NCBI GenBank assembly: GCA_029953675.1
Contig: JAMWBK010000009.1
Coordinates: 1,674,001-1,738,000 of the forward strand
Direction: 5' to 3'
Source: Rhodosorus marinus
Taxonomy: Eukaryota > Rhodophyta > Stylonematophyceae > Stylonematales > Stylonemataceae
DNA length: 64,000 nt
Shown here: positions 56,801 through 64,000 of the stretch, piece by piece
Layout of the letters: each line of letters starts with the position of its first letter
How positions within the stretch are numbered: position 1 is the first letter of the stretch
Program-made: the position numbers and the translations under genes
Notes under the pieces: generated by a model
Seen by the model: only the letters and a program-made list of their open reading frames with translations
Told to the model about the DNA's origin: nothing
Databases searched by the model: none

Positions 56801-57062
56801 AAGACATATCGGACTCCACGGTCTCCACATCCAGTTCATCGAAAAGTGAAACCAGGTTCGGATAGGTGACATTGTTATATACAAGGAAACCAATGTCCCA
56901 ATCTGTACCGTCAACATTCACAGTATGGGCATTTCCACCAAATCGATCCTCCGCTTCAAAGACTGTCACGTCGCATTTGCCACTTCTTTGCAGATGCCAT
57001 GCCGCGCACAGCCCGGAAACGCCCGATCCAATTACCGCGACACGCTCTTTCGTCCTCTCCAT
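53838..57062 (-). CDS. Fused FAD amine oxidase-like / cyclopropane fatty acid synthase
   Basis: This is a two-domain protein of plant CPA-FAS layout. The N-terminal domain starts [20 protein letters not shown] (57062), with the FAD-binding GxGxxG, then [17 protein letters not shown] and [13 protein letters not shown]; it is a flavin-containing amine oxidase-like domain of about 430 residues. A linker follows ([19 protein letters not shown]). The C-terminal domain is a methyltransferase that adds methylene from S-adenosylmethionine across lipid double bonds: [25 protein letters not shown], the SAM motif [49 protein letters not shown] and [20 protein letters not shown]. All key motifs are intact. 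In bacteria these domains are often separate neighbouring genes; here they are one reading unit of about seven exons, without the DUF1365 protein. An intron at about 54960-55000 holds tandem tttcagtcc units. Confidence 0.92.
54971..54988. repeat. 9-bp tandem repeat inside an intron of the CFA gene
   Basis: Two exact copies of tttcagtcc are followed by a partial third (tttcaatgg). The array lies in the intron between the linker and the methyltransferase exons. Confidence 0.7.
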
Positions 57063-58835
57063 CTAACCAGCCAACGCGATCCCCTTCAGCACCGTTTCAA
57101 CATCAAACCCCGCATTTTAACAGCTTCAATCGCTATTCACTCACGATTGGTTACTCACGGACAGCCTCTTTGGCGGTCAACCAAGGAACTCCAGCAACAC
57201 AAAATCTAGCCTAGCTCAGAACCAGGGAAGCAATGTATTTCCCGAACGCGGACGCTGCTGTCTCGCTGGCTGGCACAACAAGCCTTGACCAATCGACCCT
57301 ATACTTTCCTCTCCCAATCTTAGAAGCCCCTCGAGCATCGAATGTATCATCCCATTCAGCTATCCTCACCAAAGCCGATCAACTTCAACAGCGTACTCTT
57401 TGAAAGCTCGCAACCCAAACTCACAACCACGATTTGATTGTTCTGTTGATGCGATTCCCTATCGTATTTTATTGCCGATAATGCGTCCCCACCGCAACAC
57501 CCCAAAACACCCGAAATTCTTAGCATTCAGAGGGGGTAGGTACCCACGATGCCGATTTTTCATAATAAAGCATTTCTCTCTGGTCCCCCCCATTGTTGCG
57601 CCTGGACCATTCCTTCTAGATGTTCAAAAAAACAACGGACAGTCTGTCTCTAATTTTTTAGTCGGATTATGAAATATGATTATGTTTTTCGCTCTCTTCC
57701 TTATTTGGTCAATGGAACATATACATCTCCGATCAGCCGCCATATTATGGGGGTATAGATTTTGATCAAAAATATGCAAGCGTGCCTTCTGTTTGACTGT
57801 GCCTGTCTGTGTGTGTATTAAAATCGTACGATGAATTCTTCTCCAGAGTACGTTTAGCATTTTGATTTCGGGGTGACTTTTTATATTTTAAATACATGAA
57901 GATTTCAGCGTTCATGCAAGGAATCAAGGGCTTTATTTTTTTTCAAGGCCATCAGGCCGATCACTTGTTTCTTTTTGGCCAGACTTGGTAGCTTGCATGC
58001 AATAGAATAATGATTTGAGGTTGATAATTAAACACTGGGATTTACATGGCCATTCATTGGTAAAGGATCTAACTGACATTTATTTTCTTTATGTTTTATT
58101 GGGAGATTTCCCACAATTAATCCAATAGATTAGCAGATATGGTTATCACGACCATTTAGTCGACTGAATATTCGTATTATCGCCAATGAGGGGCGTTTTT
58201 AATCGAAATAGGGCTCGTAGTCCAATGGCCATCTGTAATAGGAAGCTACGGTTATCTTATCATTCAATGGCTTTCATTCGGCCAAGGACTAGCGCAGTGT
58301 TGAGAGCTGCCATCTGGCTAGGCCGACTGACGTGGATAGGGTAGGGAGGCATGTATGGCTGTGCAAAAGCCAATGAAGTACTTTAGGGACGTTTGCGGTA
58401 GCTCATATGACTGGAACTTTTTTTGAATGTTTTGCCTTCCAGAAGAACGGAGAGAGCAAAAATTTCTTACCGTTTTTGATGAACTCATCATTCTGGTTCA
58501 CCGATGGCCTCGTTTGCTTCAAGAAGTTCCCAATCGCAACTCATGACGGCGATACGCTTTTCTAAGAAGCCATCATTCAGGAGCAGGCCTTCGTCACTAG
58601 TTCGTCAGTACACATTCTCCCAAGATGACGGGCTGCCTCCGCATCGCAAATCCCGTTGTGAAAGCCAAGACAGTGGCTCTTACATGCCGGCCCGCAAGAG
58701 TCTGCCTGTGCTCGCGGCAACAACTTCAGCGCCTTCGCTGCAAAACGTTATCCCAAAACGAAGATGAAGGCGTATTCTTGAGGCGTTTTCCTGCGCAGAG
58801 TGTATTTCTCCCTCCTCGGGGTTGCTAGCCCTCGA
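57063..58835. other. Intergenic stretch, no certain gene
   Basis: The two flanking genes are divergent, so their promoters lie here. A plus-strand open frame at 58504-58767 starts MASFASRSSQSQL and is rich in S, R and K. It ends 68 bases before the oxygenase start and could be an unlinked 5' exon or chance. Bases 57650-58450 are AT-rich and featureless. Confidence 0.4.
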
Positions 58836-59633
58836 ATGAAAGTCTCGATGAAAGCGGGACTGGCCTTGGGGTCTCAAAACCGTAGAAGCTGCATCCTCTT
58901 AGGTTATGCACGAAATGCGTCTGTGCTGAAGGATGCTCACCGGATGAAGGTTCTCGGCTTTTGTAGCCAGAGCATGGCTACGATTCCTGGCGCTCGCGGG
59001 AGATGCGGAAGGGCATCCATTGTTTGCATGGCGCGGAAAGAGCGAAGCCTTGTTCATCGCCTTGCGTCCGGAAACGGGGTTCTATACGTAAGGAATTTTT
59101 TGGAGAAGAACGACTTCGAGCAGGTCGTCCAGTATTCTGCAAGCGTTCAGTCAAGAGCAAAGAAGGAAGTGAACTCACTTGCTATGAATCGACTGGGCTT
59201 ACAAGTGCCGAGTCGGGCTCTAATAACTACTATCTTCCACAGCGACAGGCTCGTGAAGAGGCTGCGAATCATGCTGGAGGAAACCCGGCTCGTACCTGCC
59301 GACTACCCCTTAGAACTGAGGTACTACGTGCCTGGATCGGAGATGCAGTGGCACAAGGACGATCAACTATATACTGAGCCAACATTTGAGGCAGTATTTA
59401 CCATTTTTAACTTCTCTGATAGCAATACGGAGTGGATTGACAGGAATGGCGAGCTTAGAACGCAATGGACCGAGCCCAACTCGCTTCTACTTGTACAATC
59501 TCAGTCAGCACTTCACCGTGTGAGCAAGATACGAAGAGGAGAGCGCGGAATACTCAAGCTCGTTTATACAACTACCCTTGAGCGCTCCAATAGCTACGAG
59601 AGATGCTCCAAGTCCTTCCACAAGAAGCGATGA
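58836..59633 (+). CDS. 2-oxoglutarate/Fe(II) oxygenase-like protein
   Basis: A single open frame of 265 residues from the ATG at 58836. The C-terminal half has the jelly-roll pattern of 2OG-Fe(II) dioxygenases: LELRYYVPGSEMQWHKDDQL with the HxD iron pair, VFTIFNFSDSNTEWIDRNGE, then LLLVQSQSALHRVSKIRRGE with the distal His, and ERGILKLVYTTT with an Arg that may bind 2-oxoglutarate. This pattern is close to prolyl-hydroxylase-like algal proteins; the substrate is unknown. The first 80 residues are basic, with few acidic residues and several internal Met, so a plastid or mitochondrial targeting peptide is possible. The start is uncertain: the next candidates are Met 5 and Met 38, and an upstream exon cannot be excluded. 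The gene converges with the plastid membrane protein gene, with a 135-base gap. Confidence 0.7.
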   Translation: MKVSMKAGLALGSQNRRSCILLGYARNASVLKDAHRMKVLGFCSQSMATIPGARGRCGRASIVCMARKERSLVHRLASGNGVLYVRNFLEKNDFEQVVQYSASVQSRAKKEVNSLAMNRLGLQVPSRALITTIFHSDRLVKRLRIMLEETRLVPADYPLELRYYVPGSEMQWHKDDQLYTEPTFEAVFTIFNFSDSNTEWIDRNGELRTQWTEPNSLLLVQSQSALHRVSKIRRGERGILKLVYTTTLERSNSYERCSKSFHKKR

Positions 59634-59768
59634 TGAGAGCACCACGAGAAAATCAGAGTAAAAGCTCCTGCCAAAAGTCGACGAAATTCAGCGACGTCAA
59701 AGAGCATGGACCAGGGCCCCTCCTGCTAGTGCAACCACATTGATGACGACGCTGACGTGCTGCCATAT

Positions 59769-60903
59769 TCAAGATTGAACTTCGTCGAATTTTGGACGAA
59801 CAAGGAGGTAGAAGATGATTCCGAAAAAGGGAACAAATGATGCTATGTTTTTGACCGTTGGATCCGAAAACTTGCGACGAGCCATATCGTCCGGGACGAG
59901 AGCGCCTTGGAACAACGCGAAGATTGCACTGTCGAGTAGGAAAGTCCACGCTAGTCTATCCGTCGAGAGTATTTGGATCAGCGCTGTCCACCTCTGGTGA
60001 ATATCGCCGAAGTTGTCACCTCCTCGACCGAACGCAGACCACCAAAGGCTAATTCCGGCAACTCCAAGCATCAGGAGAGGCAGGAGTTTACTTTCTGAAG
60101 CGCGGAACAGTACCGTGCCCATCTCTTCACGTGTGGGCGGTACAGTGTTCTCTTTCCGCAGAGCGAGATATAGCAAGTAGAATGCTTCGCAGCGCAGGGA
60201 GTAAAAAATTAACATGACAAAGGCATCAAGGATCACGGATGGATCAGAGCGAAGAATTCGGAAACTCAGAATCAGCAAGGGGATCGCAAAATCCAACCGT
60301 TTCTGGGATCGTAAAAAGGGCCCCCTTGTTTTAGCGCTGGGCTTACCATTGGTCAAAAACGCACTACCCACCACAAACGGAGTTATTTTAGTTTTTTGCT
60401 TCTCTCCTCCATCGCTGAGGAAACCAAGGATCAAACCGAATCCATATATCACCGTGAAGTTGAAGATCGCCTCCAATCCGGGGTCCACGAGGGGAGCAAG
60501 CTAAAAGGAGCACAATAGTCTTTGTTAGCACGGTCTTCAGTAGCAAATCTGAGGTACTACTTTATGTGCAGCTCACCTGGGGCAGGAACGCTGGGGTAAC
60601 GAACCAAAAGTTTAGCGAGAGATTAATCGCTTCAACTAGTGCCCCCTTTGCATTGAAAACATTGTCACCAGGCGGGGCTTGTGAAAAAAATGCCACGTAC
60701 ACATAGGAAGCCCATGCAGTCCAAAGGGCAGGTTTCCTGAAGTCTGCGCAAGTCCACCGAACCCTGCCCAAAGACCTCCTAATCCCGACTCTTTTGAGCT
60801 GTCCACGAGGGGATTGCGAATTGCCGCTAGAGCGTCCGCAGCGTGACCCCGTCACATTCAGGCCGAATGCCATCCTTCTGATAGGTCCCATACTCGACGC
60901 CAT
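59769..60903 (-). CDS. Conserved-looking plastid membrane protein, unnamed
   Basis: Two exons (60903-60577 and 60500-59769) join in phase 0 into about 350 residues. The N-terminus MASSMGPIRRMAFGLNVTGS is followed by a long arginine- and serine-rich region, like a plastid transit peptide. Five or six hydrophobic helices follow: ALWTAWASYVYVAFFSQ, LEAIFNFTVIYGFGLILGFL, ILDAFVMLIFYSLRCEAFYL, LLPLLMLGVAGISLWWSAFG, LAWTFLLDSAIFALFQGALV and IASFVPFFGIIFYLLVRP. The loop DIHQRWTALIQILSTDRLAW looks like a conserved signature; I recall similar sequences in plants and cyanobacteria without a function. A stretch at about 60295-60350 (GTAAGC to CCCAG) looks like a further intron but is readable in frame, so it is left in. 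No function is proposed. Confidence 0.65.
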
Positions 60904-61209
60904 TCGAGCTCTGCAAACCCTAACCAACGCGGTGTTTTGAGCCTCCCCAATGGCGATAGAGGTTACGATCGATCAGGATGTAGACGTACGGAAGATAGAG
61001 TTCAAGTGTGATCGTGGCTCGGGAATGCAAATTTTTCCTCGGGCACGGACCGGAAAAAGTGGTATCAAGGTTCTAGATCGAAGTACCTGATTCGAATATG
61101 CCATAGAGTCTGTTTGTTTTACTAACATCGGAGCTATGAATAGTCGTGTTCATCTTTTTGTACATCCAAGCGCTATTGCAAGCCTCAAGAGTCTCCCACG
61201 TGCAACTGA
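60904..61209. other. Gap between plastid membrane protein and glutaminyl cyclase genes
   Basis: This 306-base gap separates two genes on the same strand. No separate feature is seen. Confidence 0.45.
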
Positions 61210-62505
61210 TCACCAATGCCCCCTACTACGAGATAGTGGGACTCCGCTGACATCGACTTTCAGGGATAGGGCCCTCTGATAGCTTGACAGGTAAGAGCGG
61301 TTGAAGAAGATCGGGTCCAAATACGCAACGTCGTCAACCACAAAGTCCTGCAAGACTCGGATTTGATAAATATATGGCCAGTTCTTTCCAGTGACGAACA
61401 GTCTATTACGCTCCCGATCGTATGCTATACCGTTCATTATGCTTACGTGCACCGTCTCCCGTGTCACTGAGAATATCCCGTAGCAGTCGACCCAGGAGTT
61501 GACCGTTCCCGAGAGCGGGTCAATTCTAGCCAGTAGCAGCGTTCCATAAACGTTGGCCCAAATCTACAAGACAGCACAGAAAACAATTGGAGAGCCTTTA
61601 GAGGGACGACCTTGACGCGTTTAGCCCATGCACAAGCACACTCTACCTCGTCCCCGATAAATTCCAATTCATTGAGGAGGTGGATGCTCCTTCCTCGATC
61701 CGCAACCTGGATTCTCCTTGTTTCCTTGAGACTGCCTGGGTCCAGAACACGAATTGTCGCACTGCCATCCGACAAGTACAGCTCTCTCTCATCTTCGTTC
61801 AGTGTTAAGCCCCACCCATCACCGTCAAACTTCCATTCACCCTTGAAGTCAAGCGAGGACGAATCAACCAGGTAACCTCGACCCGACTGCCATGTCAGAA
61901 CTGCGAACTCACCCGTGCCTGTGCTGCTGATCCCCTCCGCAAAGTCTCTGTCCAAATAGCAAGGTGGGAAGACACACATCGGCTCAGAAAGGGGCCCAAG
62001 TTCCTCTCACCCAGTGAATGGACCGTTGCTCTGGGTTCCAACAGCCTGATAGTGATTGACCAGCACAACTTACGAGTCAGGAAATGCCGTTTCCTTGATT
62101 ATGTCTCCGGTGTCTGCATCAATGCGCAAAACGCGGCTCTTCCCAAACTGTCCAACAGTTTCCACTAAGCTGCCATTGCTGAACAGGAATCCCTGCGTGA
62201 ACGAGTCCGTACCGTGCGGAAGAGTGGAGATGATCTCATAGTCCGCGACCCAGCCAATCTGAAAATTCATGAAACCAGGAACAAGAGAAAACGCAGAACC
62301 TCTCTGAGAAGATGCTGCGAGCGAACATGATTCTGAAAATACGCACAACTTCATCCGCGACTCGCTCTTTGCGATACTGGTGTACTAAGAGGGACACGAC
62401 CACTGCCAACAAACAGAAGACTAGAGCGCCAGATTTCCTAACCTCAAATATATTAAACACATGCTTGGTTCCAGGAGGTTTCCTGGCAACCCTTCGCCTC
62501 CCCAT
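61210..62505 (-). CDS. Plant-type glutaminyl-peptide cyclotransferase
   Basis: This enzyme turns N-terminal glutamine of proteins and peptides into pyroglutamate. Four exons give about 330 residues. The N-terminus MGRRRVARKPPGTKHVFNIF is basic and is followed by one hydrophobic helix, GALVFCLLAVVVSLLVH, a signal anchor for the secretory pathway. The five-bladed propeller of the plant/bacterial family is clear: LPHGTDSFTQGFLFSNGSLV, VETVGQFGKSRVLRIDADTG, FAEGISSTGTGEFAVLTWQS, GWGLTLNEDERELYLSDGSA, HLLNELEFIGDE, IWANVYGTLLLARIDPLSG and IMNGIAYDRERNRLFVTGKN, then WPYIYQIRV. It is unrelated to the animal zinc-type enzyme. The start is the ATG at 62505, ahead of the anchor helix; the longer open frame upstream has no better ATG. 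The last 45 residues after the propeller are not family-like, so the true last exon may end earlier. Confidence 0.9.
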
Positions 62506-64000
62506 CCCCACCAAAAGAAACCACTCAAACCCCTCAGATTCAAAACCATTCACCCTCGACGACCATATCACCCCACCCTGACTCAAGACCCGAAACTCTA
62601 CACCAGTCTCATCACATCAAGGCCCAGAAACACCCACGAAAACTCATACCTCTAAATCCTTCATCCATTCCTTGTAAGGCTACGGCAAACTTCTCTTTGT
62701 ATTTGTTACAGCAACATATGGTCTCCCCACCCAAAAAATCCCCTTGAGCCACCTGCTGTCCCAAATCTATATCTACCAGCAAGCGTTCAGATGGCACACT
62801 GACCTCATGAATCTCGAATTAGACAATCCCCCTGGTCGCTGGTCCGCGCGCTCGCGCTCTGCAAACCACGGCCAAAAAAAACAAGATCTGAGATGAGATG
62901 ATCGAAAAGCAACTTGTGCCCCTTGTGCCATGACAGTGCGGGGGACGCATCTTTCCAAAGCTTTTTCGACCACCGAAATGTTTGAGTCGGCTTGGATATC
63001 GACCGCTTTGGAATAGCAGCCGCTGTTGTGCTGTTCTTAAGGTAGTGTGCGGCGATGTTCTGGGCAGGCTGGCAGAGCCATCGTGCCGGTCGAATGCTGA
63101 CGGACCATAAGCGTGCCGTTCTTGTATTCAACATTGACAAGGGTAGATGTTCAACGTCCTCTCTAAGGTTTTCCATCGCGCTCGTGAAGAAAGACGTCGT
63201 GCCTCCAGGTACCTCATGTAAGCACCGGGTTGAACAGCTTCAGCGTAGTCTGCCTGGTTCCGCTCCTGGCATGGAAAGCTCTTCACCACGCCTCCGATTC
63301 CGCCTGGGGGGCAGACGCCAGGGTTGCCGTCGGAGGGTTCACTGTCCTTGCAAATTCTTATCGCGTGTTCTACGTCGATTTATCGAAAAAAAAACTTACG
63401 GCTTCTAGCAAACCTAGGCCTGTCCGAGATCAGAGAGGCTCCACCCGACTAGTCGGTGCAGCAAACCAAATCCTAGTCGGCCTATCTCCGTAATATTCCG
63501 CCACGCAGGATGTAGCAAGGATTGAGCTGACTGCTTAGCCAAATTCTGGTCGAGCTAGCCAAGAGGGGCCAAGTCAGCCGTGCGATTGGACCGAATTTCG
63601 CAGGGCTACGGAAAGGGAACTTGCACTTCGAACCTCAGTGGACACGGCTGGATGAACAGGACAGAGCCATATTCCGGCTTTACCGAGCAGATAATTCCGC
63701 ATTGTTTTCATGGACACTAGATAGGCTCTTTGCTCATCGTTCCTGTATGCTGGGCTCAACCATGGAGCTCCTCGACACCCAGGCTACTCCGGAGTTGCTT
63801 CTAATATACTTCCCATTGAAAACATGATTGTGGGCGTACGCTTGTCACGGAAGACGAGACAAAGCCGGGAGAACGGTGCTAATGCAATCACGAGGTCCTC
63901 TGGCAGTTGGCGCAAGAAGAGAATACCTAAAAGTCATCAATAACCCACGGGTACCCTGCTCGGCGCACGTTGCGAGGGACACGTCCTTACGTTATGTCCT
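62506..64000. other. Right end of window, no gene recognised
   Basis: The left end holds the glutaminyl cyclase promoter. A minus-strand frame of 123 codons (62805-63176) and a plus-strand frame at 63230-63493 (SVVCLVPLLAWKALHHA, then VAVGGFTVLANSYRVFYVDL) have protein-like parts. The latter has no ATG start and could be an internal exon of a gene I cannot assemble. Both are left uncalled. Confidence 0.4.

Noticed and set aside
62805-63493. Protein-like frames on both strands at the right end
   Set aside because: The plus-strand frame has no ATG and neither joins to a neighbouring exon; could be part of an unresolved gene but is not supported.
1-64000. Search for CRISPR arrays, prokaryotic operons or a defence system
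   Set aside because: The genes are intron-bearing eukaryotic nuclear genes and no regularly spaced repeat arrays of CRISPR type were seen.

Overview
The window looks like nuclear DNA of a photosynthetic eukaryote with many introns. Genes sit on both strands, and most are split by introns of roughly 60-200 bases with GT/AG ends. A primary-plastid alga is the best fit, probably a red alga. The thylakoid-lumen protein at 38718-39398 resembles the red-lineage PsbQ' protein. It has a twin-arginine lumen signal and a transit peptide that starts MAF, with no secretory signal in front. A phenylalanine near the N-terminus is typical of red algal and glaucophyte transit peptides, and the likely plastid inositol monophosphatase also starts MSAF. 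The species assignment is inference, and a glaucophyte or another alga is not excluded.

Layout. Bases 1-13700 are gene-poor: two related four-helix membrane proteins (3272-4004 and 5190-5904), one C2H2 zinc-finger protein (9384-9893) and long stretches with no gene I recognise, some AT-rich and carrying hairpins and an (AT)n tract. From 13720 the window is gene-rich: long-chain acyl-CoA synthetase (13720-16542), inositol monophosphatase (18708-19750), a multi-HMA copper P-type ATPase (20586-25536), a small helical protein (27249-27736), splicing factor PRP31 (28191-30071), a very long CIPK/AMPK-like kinase (30464-36358), the PsbQ'-like protein, tRNA-splicing endonuclease subunit SEN54 (40783-41797), an RNF181-type RING ligase (41987-42768), MCM9 (43505-46995), replication factor C subunit RFC5 (47730-49207), an RBR ubiquitin ligase (49378-50285), TSR3 (52061-53166), a fused FAD oxidoreductase/cyclopropane fatty acid synthase (53838-57062), a 2-oxoglutarate oxygenase (58836-59633), an unnamed plastid membrane protein (59769-60903) and plant-type glutaminyl cyclase (61210-62505).

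The genes are mostly housekeeping and do not form one pathway. Two arrangements stand out. MCM9 and RFC5, both DNA replication/repair genes, are divergent across 734 bases. Several pairs converge with short gaps (SEN54/RNF181, RFC5/RBR, 2OG oxygenase/plastid membrane protein). I found no clearly novel multi-gene system. The more notable points are the modular exon pattern of the copper ATPase, the kinase linker, stop-free introns whose length is a multiple of three, and several perfect hairpins. Exon borders were worked out by eye from reading frames and GT/AG sites. Those with stated phases were checked for frame; the others are approximate.
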